The notes: a model not told the origin generated them from the letters alone. Positions 43,033-55,454 are shown, counted from the stretch's first letter. The stretch is 64,000 nt of DNA from Rhizomys pruinosus (GCA_009823505.1 VZQC01006589.1:5451136-5515135), one strand, 5' to 3'. Translations and numbers: made by a program.

Positions 43033-44515
43033 TAATGCCAAAGTTTTCTTCTATCATTTTCAGGATTTCAGGTTTCACACTGAGGTCTTTGGCTTATTTG
43101 GAGCTGATTTTTGTACAGGGTGAATTCTTCTAGAAGTGATGATCCAGTTTTGCCAGCACCATTTGATGAAGATACTGTCTTTCCTCCACTGAGTCTCCTT
43201 GGACCCTTTGTCAAATATGAGGTGGCTGAAATTTCATGTGCTCAACTTTGGATCTTCAGTTTTGTTCCATGATCTATGCGTCTATTTTTGTACCAATACT
43301 AGGCTGCTTTTATGACTATAGCACTGTAATATAATTTAAAGTCTGTTATAGTAATCCCCCCTGCATTTCTCTTTTTGCTCAGGGATCCTTTGGCTATCTG
43401 GGGACTTTTGTTTTTCAATATGAATTTTAAGATTTTTTTCCCTAAGTCTGTTAAGAAACTCATGAGGATTTTGACTGAGATTTCATTGAATCTCTGGGTA
43501 GGATGGCCATTTTTACTATATTAATTGTTCTAATCCATGAGCATGGGAGGTCCTTTCATCTTCTGTTTTTCCTTCAATCTCCTTCTTCAAGGATTTAAAA
43601 TGTTGGAAATAACCTGCAAGATATAGGCATAGGAAAAGACTTTCTAAATCAGACAACAGACAACAAGCAGCTGCTCAGGAAATAAGTTCAACAATCAATA
43701 AGTGAGACCTCATTAAATGCAAAAAGCTTTTGTACAGTGAAAGAAACAAAGAAGTGAAGAAAAAACACACAGAGTAGGAGGAAAGCTTCACTAGTGACAC
43801 ATCTGACAGAGGGTTACCATCCTGTATTTAAATTACTCAAAAAACAAAGGAGCAAGAAAACAAATGACCCAATCAAAATATGGAATAAAGAGCTGAACAG
43901 AGATTTCACAAATGAAAAAGTAAAGATGGTTGAGAAACATCTTAAAAAGTGTTCAACATTGCTAATAATTAAGGAAATGCAAATTAAAACCACTTTAAGA
44001 TTTCATCTTACCCCAGTGAGACTGACTATGATCAAGAAAACAAATGATACTAAATGCTGGAGAGGTTATGGGGAAAGGAGGAACACTCATCCACTGCTGG
44101 TGGGAATGCAAACTTGTGCAACCCCTATAGTGGAGAACTCTTGAAGGACTCAAAATGAACCCATCACCTGATCCAGTCATACCACTCCTGGATATATACC
44201 CACAAGACTCATTCCATGACAGAGATACATACACAACCATGTTTATTGCAGCTCTCATCACAATAGCAAAGAGCTTGAAGCAATCCAAGTGTCCCATAAC
44301 TGATGAGTGGATAAAGAAAATGTGGTTCATCTACAGAATGAATTCTAGGCAGTGGTAAAGAAAGACTATTTCATGAAATTTGCAGGTATATGGATGGAAC
44401 TAGAAGCCATTGTGCTAAGAGAAGTGAGACAGTACCAGAAAAACAAATGATGTATGGCGTTCCTCATTTGCGGATCCTAGCACCAAATCTCTATTTGTAA
44501 GGCAAACAGAATAAT
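43033..44515 (+). mobile_element. L1 with inverted 5' segment (twin-priming type)
   Basis: 43033-43603 is ORF2 sequence in antisense and 43604-44515 is ORF2 in sense up to its end. The two parts meet almost exactly in L1 coordinates: the inverted part stops at the codons for ...VIEE(K) and the sense part starts at VGNNLQDIGIG. That is the signature of a second primer joining during target-primed reverse transcription. The 3'UTR is largely missing after 44510. Confidence 0.85.
43604..44490 (+). pseudogene. L1 ORF2 C-terminal remnant
   Basis: Sense ORF2 C-terminus. The piece at 43794-44144 includes [19 protein letters not shown], where the Cys-His cluster is damaged (second Cys to Tyr, then a frame change). 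Several stops. Not functional. Confidence 0.85.
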
Positions 44516-44615
44516 TATTTTTTCTTTTTGCTTTAGTAAACATAATAACCTGATGCTGCTATAAAAGTACAATAAAACATGCATCAGATTGCTATGTAAT
44601 TTAGGAATATAAAGT

Positions 44616-45282
44616 TGTAGGGTTGCAAGATCTCTGCTGAGAGAGATGTAACTCAATCCTGCTAAGGGAGACTGCTGCCAGAGGCATCCTCCCTGGGGAA
44701 GCTGCCACCTTGTTGTAGGTGCAGTTGGCTGCTGTCTGCAGCCAATATGAGTGGGATACTGCTCCTCTCAGATTCTTAGCCTGGGGTATAAAGAACCACC
44801 CCATCTGGCCATGCCATCTTCACCAGTCCAGGGGCTGATGGCTCCCGGGACTGGAATTTCAGACTAGTGCCTGATTGGTTACTTCTAGCCTACAATGGAT
44901 GGCAAACCACACTCACCATTAATGGAGCCATTAGCTCTGATGCTGGACTTTTCAGGCTGGTGACCTGATAGGCATCCTTCCAGCCACATGCTAGCACATG
45001 ACACTCAAGGTTCGGGCCTGCTTTGGCCTATACACAGACCAGTATCTCTTGCCAGGTGGTAATGAAGATCCATTTATCCTATGCAAGTCACTTTTATAGG
45101 GTGAATGATGTCATCTCTTAAGGCCAGTTTCAGACCCCTGCATCATGGGCTGCTGGGTGAGGACTTACTGCCCTTCCATCCAGTGGGGTCAGCAAAGTCT
45201 CATGACTTCTGCCTGTGGCCCCTGGAGATGCTGGCTGGAAAGCTAGCCCATTCATACCTAACCCAAACTGGATTTTCTGACA
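44616..45282 (+). mobile_element. Solo LTR, probably ERVK class
   Basis: A 667-bp unit beginning TGTAGGGTTGC and ending TTTTCTGACA, flanked by the 6-bp repeat TAAAGT (44610-44615 and 45283-45288). Inside are a CCAAT (44742-44746) and, 40 bp downstream, a TATAAA (44787-44792), which suggests U3 promoter elements on the plus strand. A 6-bp duplication is usual for class II (ERVK) integrases. An AGATCT near the 5' end recalls the rodent BGLII LTR family, but that name is only a guess. There are no internal retroviral genes. Confidence 0.72.
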
Positions 45283-45288
45283 TAAAGT

Positions 45289-47514
45289 AATATTTATTTT
45301 TACCTACATGCAACTCTAGCGGTAAAATGTGAATCCCAATATATGTTTCGGGATTAACCTTAAAAAAGATAATGACACCTGAGTTCAGTGAAGCAAGGTG
45401 TTTCCTAAAACATGGGTATAGAACATGACCTGGATTAATTCTCTAGTGAAGAAAATTTAGGAACAGAGAGATTTGCTCGTCAGTGTATTTCTGCCAAGGC
45501 AAGTCAAATGAAAGCATGTAACATCATATCAAGGAGGTATTCTATGTATTTTATTCATGGAACAGACTCTAAAAACAAGACAAGTTGCTTATCAGGGTGC
45601 ATTACTTATCTTATTCTGAACGTGGTGTAACTGCAAATCCAAAACTCTTACTAAAATGCCAAGGGAACTTGAGTCTTGGCTCAGAGCACAAACAAGATGG
45701 GAAATGATCCTCTGTCCTTGGATCACACAATTCCAGACCAAATAAAGCCCAGCCTGGCACAGAATAAATGTATAAACTTTAAAAGTGAGGCCGCAACACA
45801 CATTCCCTTTGCCAGATCACATTTGTAAAAAGTAAGAACAGTGAAGGATATTTGACTTTTGCAAGCACACATTTTACACCTTAAGAGAAATTTGGTAGTT
45901 TAACTTATGGCTAAAATTTTGTGAGGAACAGGATAATTATAAACTGTGAAGAGTATAAAAGGCTGCCTTTAATCTGAAAGTGGTTATTTTAGGTAAGGAT
46001 CCTTGTAACTCTGTTTTATTGATTAGTATTATATATTAAGAGAGAGTACATGAATTAAGAAGGGCAATGTGATAAGGGGATCTGGAGAAGTTGGAGGGAA
46101 GGGACCTGGGAGGGATTTGTTCCAAGCAAATTATATACATGTAGAAAATTCTAAATAACATAAAATATATTAACAAGATTGACTGAAATCCGATCTAGGC
46201 AATTACTACTGTACTGATTGATACATACCTCATTTCCTAAATGTCTATTTTATGTATGGCTCTAAGGTTTGTAGATTTACTAATGTATTCATTCATTCAT
46301 AATTGGTATGGTACTCATCTCTGATTCCCAAGTGCTGGGATGGAAAGTATATGCCACCACTACTATATCTCTTCTTAGATTTACATTCTTTAAAAGGCTG
46401 GTTTGGATTTTTTTCCAGTATATATTTTATTGATATTTTTAGCATTTTATAGTCTGTTTTACTGTCATAACTTCTTACCCATTCTCATATTTAAAATTCT
46501 CAGTGACCCTCATTGCTACAGAAAACAGTACAAAATCTTTTAAGCCTCATTTTCAAGTTTATCCATTGATTCAACATACAAGAAATACTTGCACTGTTCT
46601 AAGAAGTGCACTGGTGACCAATACAGATAGTCTCTGCTCATGCAGCATGTATTCTGAAGGGGCATTGAAGAAGTGGCACAAGAATCATTCCAGCATAATT
46701 GAACCCTTCTTTATTCATTTGCATAGGGTGACCTGCATTTTATAGTGGAAACTAAGTAAATTTACCAGCTTCAGAAAACATGTTCATCAAGATAGAGTTG
46801 AGATTTGAGCCCATTTTTATCTGATTTGAAACTGTGCAACCAATAAGTGTATGCTTTCCAGTACTGACTGGTTACAATTACAGTCAGATGCTTTCAAAAT
46901 CTTAAATTTTGCTATTCTGCAAAGGGAAATACCTATATGTACAGAAAAGAAAACATTTACTATATTCAATGGCTTATTTTTGAAACTGAAATTAGAAAAA
47001 GTAAATAGAAAATGTTGTTTAGAAATAGTTTTCATTTTCTTATTGATTCTCATAGTCTTATACATATTTATTTTTCTGACTTTGTTTCTTCTGTTGATTG
47101 AGGGACTATTTTCAGTCCTGGGAATCCTGACAAACCAGTGCATTTTCCTTTTTAAACTGAGAACACAATGTGCTGAAGTCACCAAAACCAGTTGGTGGAA
47201 ACCTTGTGCTAAATATAACTTGAATTTCATACATAATTCTGTCACTATATTTGTTTATGACATTTATTTGAGAGTCAAATATCACATCAAAGTTACAACT
47301 AACTTTAGATTTACAGCAAGAATTATAACTTTACCCCACTAAAGAAATAACCAAATAAGAAGATATGGCCTGTTTAAAAGTGGTTCCAATTTTAAAATTC
47401 CCAAGCGAAAAAAAAAATGAATCATAGCTACATATTTGTGGAAAGAAAGAAATGTACATTGTTCATTTGCTGAGCACTAAAGCAAACAATCAGTGCATGT
47501 AAGTCGGTTGTTTT
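45289..47514. other. AT-rich unique DNA
   Basis: About 2.2 kb. It holds a B1 scrap at 46318-46365 and overlapping open frames on both strands at 46817-47342 (163 and 142 codons), without a recognisable domain. Confidence 0.5.
46318..46365 (-). mobile_element. B1 SINE scrap
   Basis: 'cccaagtgctgggatggaaa' followed by 'tatgccaccac' matches the antisense 5' end of B1. Confidence 0.5.
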
Positions 47515-47778
47515 TAATATTTTATTGAAGTTTTGTGCATTTCATACATCACTTCTCAGTTCAATATAGACTCATTTCCCCCTCCATGCCCCCCACCCTT
47601 TCTGAATTAATGCAGTCTGCCATGCATGTCCTGTATCCCCTTCTGAGCCTTTTCAAAGTCTTTCAAAGCAGAGGATTATTTGGGGGCTGGGGGGTGCAAG
47701 AACTTTACTGCTTCAGTTGGTTCCCTGTCCCAATACTTTGATGTTTTTGTTCCCTCCAATCCATATTGTTTCAACATA

Positions 47779-47814
<36 letters not shown>

Positions 47815-47815
47815 N
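47515..47815 (-). mobile_element. L1 3'UTR tail
   Basis: Antisense L1 3' end ('tattttattgaagttttgtg', a C-rich part, then (TA)n at 47780-47814). The ORF2 C-terminus expected next is absent. Unrelated sequence follows, and L1 resumes in ORF2 at 48363. Confidence 0.85.
47780..47815. repeat. (TA)n with one undetermined base
   Basis: About 17 TA units followed by an N at 47815, the only ambiguous base I noticed in the window, and then a T-run. Confidence 0.95.
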
Positions 47816-48362
47816 ATTTTTTTTTTTTGCTAAAAGATGTCATGTTTTCCTTAAGGAAGTGTTTGAAGGTTCCTCCTTGGCAAGCCCAAACAACCAGCAA
47901 TCTTGCCCTTGTGCTCCACACTGGGGTCTTTCCCTCGCATGGTCACCCAAATGAGGTCTGGTAAGCACGCATCCTGTCTTGATCTTCCTGTACTGACCTC
48001 CATGATACAGCCTGGGTAGGCCAGCAATGGCAGTCTATACTCTGACGAGGTTGAAATCCCAGTAGCAGCTCAGTCCACAAGTTGGATATCTCAGTAGTCC
48101 CCATCTGGCATTGAAGGTTTGGAGGATTCTTGGAGAGACATGAGTCTTCAGTCCATATTGGAGGGTTAAAAAGCTGTGTCTCATGTCTTTGAAGAATAGC
48201 AAAAGCAGTGGCCGCCACAGAGTAGATGCACTTGAGAGTAAGAATTGAAGACAGGCCGAAGAACAGGGCTCTCTCATTTTTTTTCTTTTTGTCTTTTTAC
48301 TAAGATCTCAAGTTTTATTTCTGAAGTACAATTTCTCAGGCCTTACTGATTATTTATTTCTG
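47816..48362 (-). mobile_element. Unidentified retroposed segment
   Basis: Non-L1 sequence with a T-run at its left end (about 47817-47829), which is a poly(A) tail if read on the minus strand. The body (47830-48285) has balanced base composition and looks transcript- or LTR-like; a second T-rich stretch lies at 48278-48300. It replaces about 1 kb of the ORF2 C-terminus between two parts of one L1. I cannot name its source. Confidence 0.5.
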
Positions 48363-49594
48363 GTTTTGCTGAGGATGCTGTCTTATTCCATTGAGTCTTT
48401 TTGGACCCCTTGTCAAATATGAGGTGGCTGAAATTGTATGTGCTCAAGTTTGGGTCTTCAGTTTTCTTCCATTCGTCTACAGGTCTGTTTTGTACCAGCA
48501 CCAGGCTGTTTTTTCGACTATAGCCCTGTCATATAGAGTGAAGTCTGGGATACAGATTCTCTCCTGTATTACTCTTTTCACTCAGGGTTGCTTTGGGGAT
48601 TTGGGGTCTCTTGTTGTTCCATATGAATTTAAGAAATTTTTTCCAAGCCTGTGAAGAATGTCTTGGGAATTCTAATTGTGATTGCATTGAATTGGCATAT
48701 TAATTTGGGTAGAGTGGACATTTTTACCATATTAATTTTTCCAATCCATGAGCATGGGAGGTCTTTCCATCTCCTAATGTCTTCCTCAATCTCCTTCTTC
48801 AGGGGTTTATAATTTTTGTTGTAGAGGTCTTTGGTGTCTTTGGTTAGGTTTGTTCCTAGGTATTTTATTGTTTTTGAGGCTATTGTGATTGGGAAGGTCT
48901 CCTTGTTTTCCTTCTTCAGCTGCTTGTTGTTGGTGGAGTAAAAAAAAGACTACTGTTTCTAGGTTAATTTTGTATCCTGCCTCTTTACTGAAACTCTTAG
49001 TCATTTCTAGGAATTTTCTGGTGGGGTTTTTAGCATCTTTTAGGTAAATTATCATTATCATCTACAAAAAGGGATAGTTAGACTTCCTCTTTCCCAATTA
49101 GTATTCTTTAATTTCATTTTCTTGCCTTATTGCCCTGGCCAGTGTTTCAAGCACTATATCGAAGAGGAGTGGTGACAGGAGGTAGCCTTGCCTAGTTCCT
49201 ACCTTTAAGGGGAATCCTTCTAACTTTTCTCCATTTAGGATGATGCTGGCTGTGGGTTTCTTGTATATGGCTTTGATTATGTTGAGGAATGATTCCTCCA
49301 GTCCAATTCCCTCTAGGACTTTAATCATGAAGGTATGCTGGATTTTGTCTAAGGATTTTTCTGAAGCAATTGAGATGACTGTGCATTTTTGTCTTTCAGT
49401 CCATTTATGTGTTTTATGATACTTACTGATTTTCACATGTTGAAACATCTCTGCTTCTCTGGTATGAATCCAACTTGGTCATGATGGATGATCTTTTTGA
49501 TGTGGGTCTGTATGTGCTTTGCAAGTATTTTGTTGAGAATTTAAGTGGTTTAAATTCTTTTTTTAATAGTTCTCTCTTTTAATTTATATATATC

Positions 49595-49630
<36 letters not shown>

Positions 49631-51240
49631 GATATATATTACAAGATTATGTTACCAATCGAATCTGCATGCGATTTGCAAGTATTTTGTTGAGAAATTT
49701 TGTATCTGTGTTCATTAATGAGATGGGTCTATAGTTCTCCTTTTTGGTTGTATCTTTGCCTAGTTTTTGCATTAGAGTGATGCTGGCTTCATAGAAGGAA
49801 TTTGGGAGAATTCCTTCTGCTTGTATCCTTCTAAACAATTTGAGTAATAATGTTTGAAAGTCTTATAGAATTCTGCCATTAAACCATCTGGGCCTGGGCT
49901 TTTTTAGTTGGGAGATTTCTTATTACATCTTCAGTTTCTTCATATATTATGGGTCTGTTTAAGCTATCGATCTCTTCTTGGTTGAGCTTTGGTGATTCCC
50001 AGGGTTTCAGATATTCATCCATTTCTTCTAGGTTTTTCAAACTTAGCAGAGTATAGGTTTTTGAAGTATTCCCATATGATTGATTGTCTGGATCTTTTCA
50101 TTGTCTGTTGTGATATTTCCTCTTTCATCATGAATTGTATTGATTTGGAGTTGTTCCTTCTTTCTTTTGGTTAACTGGGCTAGAGGTCTGTCTATCTTGC
50201 TTATTCTCTCAAAAAACCAACTTTTGGATTCATTGATTTTTTTTGTATTGTTTTCTTTGTTTCTATTTCATTGATTTCTGATCTGATTTTTGTAATTTTT
50301 CCTGTCTGCTGCATTTAGTATTCATTTGTTGTTGTCTCTCAGGTGTTTTTAGCTGCAGTGTTAGATTGATTACTTGTGCTCTTTCTGTTTTTTTGATGTA
50401 GGCACTCAGGGCTATAAGTTTCCCTCTTAGGACTGCTTTTAAAGTGACCCATAGGTTTTGTTGTGTTGTATTATCATTGTCATTAAATTCCAGGAATGCT
50501 TTTATTTCATTCTTTATTTCTTCCTTGGCCCATTCATTATTCAGGAGAGTGTTGTTTAGTGTCCATGTGTTCTTTTAGGTTGTAGGGCTTATCCTGGCGT
50601 TGATATTGAGCTTTATTGCACTGTGGTCTGATAGAATGTATTTGTTGAGTTTTTTTTTTCTGTGTCCCAATGTGTGGTCAATTTTGGAGAATGTTCCGTG
50701 GGGTCCTGAGTAGAAGGTGTATTCTCTAGTATTTGGGTGGAATATTTTGTGGATGTCTGTGAGGTCCATTTGGTGTATCGTATCATTCAGTTCAGATGTC
50801 TCTCTGTTTATTCTTTGCCCTGTTCATCTGTCTAAAGGACTTAGTGGGGTATTGAAGTCCCCTACTATGAGTGTACTGGGGTTTTCTATTCCTTGAGGTC
50901 CTGAATAATTGTCTTATAAAGTTTGGTGCATATATATTCATGATTGTGAAGTCTTCATGGTCAATTGTTCCTTTGATAAAGATGTAATGGCCCTCTTTGT
51001 CTCTTTTGATTTCTTTTACTTTGAAGTCTATTTTGTCTGATATTAAAATAATAACACCTGCTTTCTTTTTGGTACCATTTGCTTGGAATATTTTTTCTAC
51101 CCCTTCACCTTAAGTTGGTGCCTATCCTTGAGTTTGAGATGGGTTTCTTGTAGACAGCATATAGATGGATTTTGTTTCCTAATCTAATCTCCCAGTCTAT
51201 GTCTTTTGATTGGAGAGTTTAGTACATTAATATCTAAGGT
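48363..51240 (-). pseudogene. L1 ORF2 remnant (endonuclease and RT)
   Basis: Endonuclease text at 50575-50769 (FSKIDHTLGHR, then SDHSAIKLNIN). The PGPDG block is at about 49890 and motif A at about 49380, where the usual Asp-Ala-Glu-Lys reads as [25 protein letters not shown] is at about 49180, and near 49060 the catalytic block is damaged. Stops and frameshifts throughout. Confidence 0.87.
49507..49700. repeat. 38-bp L1 duplication around a TA-rich palindromic insert
   Basis: 49507-49542 and 49664-49700 are two versions of one RT segment ('gcaagtattttgttgaga' in both). Between them lie 121 bp of foreign AT-rich DNA, with TA runs arranged as an imperfect inverted repeat around 49580-49640. 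Confidence 0.8.
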
Positions 51241-51442
51241 TATAATTGAAAGATGGATGTTGCTTCCTTTCACCTTATTATCCATTTGCATTTTTAGTCT
51301 CAGTTTCTACTTCTGCAGTTATGTTTTTATTAGTTTCTCTTTCTAAATGCTTGGGGATAGTTGCTCTTCTCTTCTGTCCTTTGAATTGCTTCAAGTATTC
51401 TCTGAAGGGTTGGTTTTCCGGATATGTATTCTATCATCTTGT

Positions 51443-52510
51443 TTATGTCATAGAAAAATTTTCTCCTTCAACCATACACGACATTTTTGATGGGTATAGT
51501 AACCTGGGTTGGCATCTATATTCCGTTATCACTGGGAATGCTTTGCTCCACGTTCTTCTTGCTTTAATAGTTTGCACTGAGAAGTCTGTTGTAATTCTGA
51601 TGGGTTTCCCCTTATATGTAACTTGTTTTTCTCTTGCAGGTTTCAGAATTTTGTCTTTGTTTTGGGTGTCTAGCATTTTAACTATAATATGGTGTGAGGA
51701 ATTTCTTTTCTAATCTTGTCTGTTTGGAGTTTTATGTGCTTCTTGTACTTGTATGGGTTTGTCTTTTTTAGTTTGGGGAAATTTTCATCTATTAATCTGT
51801 TGAAGATCTGATCAATATCATTCTCTTGGGATTCTTCTCCTTCCTCTATTCCTATGATGTGGAGGTTTGATCTTTTCATAGTGTCCCATATTTCCTAGTT
51901 GTTCCACTTTTGTGTATTTTTAAAATGTTCACATCTTTACTTGAGCTTTTATTTGTTCTGTGTTATCTTCCAGGTCTGATATTCTTTGTTCTGCTTCCTC
52001 CATTCTATTACTGAGGCTTTTTCCATTCCTTTCCTCTTGATTGGATGAGTATTCTATTTCCTTTTTCATTTCATCCTGTGATTTCTTTAGCATTTCCACT
52101 TCCTTTTGGAACTTCTCAATCTCTTCTTGGTGCTCCTTACTTTGCTTCTTGGCTTCCTTTTTCAGTGTTCTGCTTCCTTCAGGAGTTTGTTATTTTCTCC
52201 CTCTAGTTCTTTCTGAAGTTTGTCATTCTTTCCCTCTATTTCTTTTCGAAGATTGTCACCATTTCCCTCTAGGTCCTTCTTGAGTTTTTCATTCTCTCTC
52301 CTTAGTTCTCTGACTTGTTCTCTATATTCTTTAATTTCTCGGAATAGGTCTGTAATTATTCCTCTAACATCTGTTTCTTGGTTCACCCCCAGGGGGGATT
52401 CCACTGTAGCAATCTCTGACAGGGTTGGTAGAGCTTGGTGTGGAATTATCCTTCACCTTTCCCATGTTGTCCCTTCATTGTGTCTCTGGCATATGGGTTT
52501 CCCTTTTATT
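51443..52510 (-). pseudogene. L1 ORF1 remnant
   Basis: N-terminus and coiled coil at 52162-52404 (heptad-rich, Lys/Glu). The RRM domain is at 51682-51879 (RSNLHIIGIEEGEE) and the C-terminal domain at 51443-51676 (VTYKGKPIRIT, KARRTW). It is split by frame changes but retains all domains in order. The start equivalent (ATGGGAAAG) is still readable near 52463. Confidence 0.87.
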
Positions 52511-52764
52511 GCCTGTATTCCGATGCGAATCACAAATGTCTTTTCACTGTGTTGAAGGTTTGATTTGCTTGCCTCCTTCAGATGTCTTTTTTTTTTTTTC
52601 TCCTTGTTTATGGAGTGTTGACTTGTTGAGGTTTCAGGCTTTCAATTTTGTTTATATATTGGAAGTCTAATTCAATCTTCCCTTTCTGTTCTGTGCTTCA
52701 GGTGGTCCTGGGAAGGCCCTGATCTAAGCACTGTGCACTCTGAAAATTTTTGAATCCAAGTTCA

Positions 52765-53520
52765 TTAATGAGATGGGTGTATATTTCTGACAGAAGCATC
52801 ACTCTAATACTAAAACCAGGCAAGTTGAGAACCAAGATACTATGTTTCTTTACCTCTGCATAGAACTCCATTGTGTAGATGTACTACATTTTCTCTCACC
52901 ACTCGTTGGTTGAGGGCACTTGGGTTGGTCCAGGTCTTTGCTATTGTGAAGAGAGCTGCAATGAACATGGCTGTGCATGTATCTCTGTAATAGGATGAGT
53001 CTGGTAGGTATATACCCAAGAGTGGTATGACTGGGTAATTTGGTAAGATTATTTTCAGTCTTTTAACAGTTCTTCACACTGCTCTCCATAGTGGTTGTAC
53101 GACTATGTTCCCACCAGCAGCGGATGTATGTTCCTCTTTCCCCACAACCTATCTACCATTTGGTGTCTTTTGTTTTCTTGATCTTGCTAGTCTTATTGGA
53201 GTGAGATAGTATCTTAAAGTGGTTTTAATTTGCATTCCCTTAGTGATTAATGATGCTGAACACTTTTTAAGATGTATCTCAGCCATGTTTATTTCCTCAC
53301 TTGTGAAGTCTCTGTTCAGCTCTTTACTCCATATTTTGACAATCTGCTTTCTTACTTCCTTGTTTTTTTGGGGAGGGGGGTAGTTTATATATTCTGAATG
53401 TTAATGTGCTGTCAGATGTATCAATGGTGAAGGTTTTCTCCCATTCCGTGGGATTTCTCTTCACTGATTGTTTCTTTCACTGTACAGAAGCTTTTGAGTT
53501 TAATGGGGTTCCACTGGTCA
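52765..53520 (-). mobile_element. L1 ORF2 fragments
   Basis: 52765-52790 is antisense RT text and 52790-52825 reads as sense RT text (ASITLILKPG). From about 52838 to 53520 comes the antisense ORF2 C-terminal region. The short polarity switch suggests a small inversion at the 5' end of a rearranged copy. Confidence 0.75.
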
Positions 53521-53833
53521 AGGTTTTCATTAGCCATTCATTTCCTGGTTGCAGGGAGTCCTGATTCCATGATTTGGCTATTGTGAATAGTGCTACAATA
53601 AACATGGATATTCTGGTTTTTCTACCCTATGCTGAGCGATTTTTTAGGGTCTGTACTTTGGAGCAGTATACCTAGTTCTTAGGGTTAATATACTTTTAGT
53701 CTTCTCAGGAACCTCCATATTGACATATTGATTTCCATAGCAGCTGCACTAATTTATATTTCCATCAAATCATTCTATAAATTTGCATTTTCCTACAATC
53801 TTAACAGCATTTGTTATGTTTGTACTTTGGCGA

Positions 53834-53990
53834 TTTTTTATTTGTTTCTTTGTTGAGACTGGGACTTCTTATAGCCCCAGCAGGCCTAGAACTCACTATG
53901 TAGACTGGATTAACCTCCATTTCACAGAAATTTTCTTGTTTCTGCCTTCCAAGTGCAGGAATTAAAGGTCAGCACCAAAATGCCCAGCTA
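53834..53990 (-). mobile_element. B1 SINE, diverged
   Basis: 'ttgttgagactgggacttct', 'ggcctagaactcactatgta', then 'aagtgcaggaattaaaggtc' in antisense B1 order. Confidence 0.82.
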
Positions 53991-54034
53991 CTTTTTACTT
54001 TCTTTTTGCCATACTGACTGGGTTACGATGGAAT

Positions 54035-54248
54035 CTCAGCTGGACATGGTGCTGCTCACCTTAATTTCAGCACTTGCAAGGAGGCAAGAAGATATCTGTG
54101 AGATTGAGGGCAACATGGTATACAATAGGGAGTTCTAGGCCAGCTGGGCTACAGAGAGACCCTTGCCTCAAAAAATAACAAAGAAAAAAAAAAACCAAAA
54201 AACAAAACAAAAATATAAAACCAAACAAAAATAAATAAAACAAAAAAG
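54035..54248 (+). mobile_element. B1 SINE with long A-rich tail
   Basis: 'agctggacatggtgctgctc', 'ggccagctgggctacagaga', 'gacccttgcctcaaa', then about 75 bp of A-rich tail. Confidence 0.85.
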
Positions 54249-55302
54249 TATGGACTCTGAGTGTAGTTTTAATTTGCATTTTCCTGATAACTGTGGATAT
54301 AAAGTATTTTCTCATGTATTTATTGGTCATTTGTACTTTGAAAAGTGTCTGTTCAGTTCATTTGTCTGTTTATTGATTTAGTATTTGTTCTTTTGGTGTT
54401 TAGTTTTGAATTCTTTCTATATCCTATATATAATTCCCTGTATCTGATAGGATTTTCTTTGCTCTGCAGGATGTCTCCATACTCTCATTTTCACTGCTTG
54501 TGAGAAGCTTTTTAAATTCGTTCCATTGTTAATTTTTGTTATCATTTCCTAAATTACTGAAGTCTTCATCAGAAAGTTGCTGTCTCTGTCCAGATTTTGA
54601 AGAGCTTTCTCTAAGTTTTACTCTAGTAGTTTCAAAGTCTCAATTCTCATCTGAATTTCTTTGATGCATTTTGAATATATTTTTCACAGAGTGTGAAGTA
54701 GGAATATAGTTTCGTTTTTTCTCAATATGGATATCCAGTTTTCTCAACACCATTTATTACAAGTATTGTTTTCTCCAATGTGTGTTTTGACACCATGGTT
54801 GAGAATTAAATGGCTGTAGCTCTATGGACTAAGTTCTTGGTCCTTTATTCCACTGGTCTACTTTGACAATAACATGCTTCTGTGTTAGCATTGGCTCCCA
54901 GGATAATATGAAATCAGATATTATAATAGATATTTAGAATCTTTTGTGCTTATAAGTAAATTTCAGGATTTCTGAGGAGGATGCCATTAGTTTCTTGATA
55001 GGAGTTACACTGAATCTGTGGATTGGTTTTGTTAATATGGTTGCTATTATTTATTAATTTGTTCTTTGAGGATCTTGTATAGACATTATAATGCATTTTG
55101 GCTATTCTCTCTCCATATGCCATTTTAGCAATATTGATTCTGTCAACTCAGATATATGGGAGGTCTTTTCATCCTCTAGAGTCCTCAATTTCTCTCTTCA
55201 GTGCTTTTATAGTTTTCATTGCAAAGGCTCTTCGCAGCCTTTACTGGTATTATGCCTAGGAATTTTTGAGGCCATTATGAACAACAGCATTATTTCCTTT
55301 CC

Positions 55303-55307
55303 TTTCC

Positions 55308-55364
<57 letters not shown>
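55303..55364. repeat. (TTTC)n microsatellite
   Basis: About 15 TTTC units inside the ancient L1. Confidence 0.95.
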
Positions 55365-55365
<1 letters not shown>

Positions 55366-55454
55366 GTTAATTATTGATGTGTAAAATACTATTGAATTTT
55401 TTTCTCTTTAGAAAAACAGTGTGTTGTGCATATGTGTATGTACACGAAGAAAGG

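Larger units (their letters stand above)
48363..52750 (-). mobile_element. Near-complete older L1 (ORF2 centre to 5'UTR)
   Basis: Antisense L1. Going from left to right it has ORF2 from the post-RT region (DKGSKK...) through RT and endonuclease (to about 51240), ORF1 (about 51443-52510), and 5'UTR to about 52750. A 38-bp duplicated segment with a TA-rich insert (49507-49700) disrupts the RT. Confidence 0.9.

Noticed and set aside
46817..47342. Overlapping open frames of 163 codons (+) and 142 codons (-)
   Set aside because: AT-rich DNA with both strands open, biased composition and no domain. No start context or neighbours support a gene, so I could not call either.
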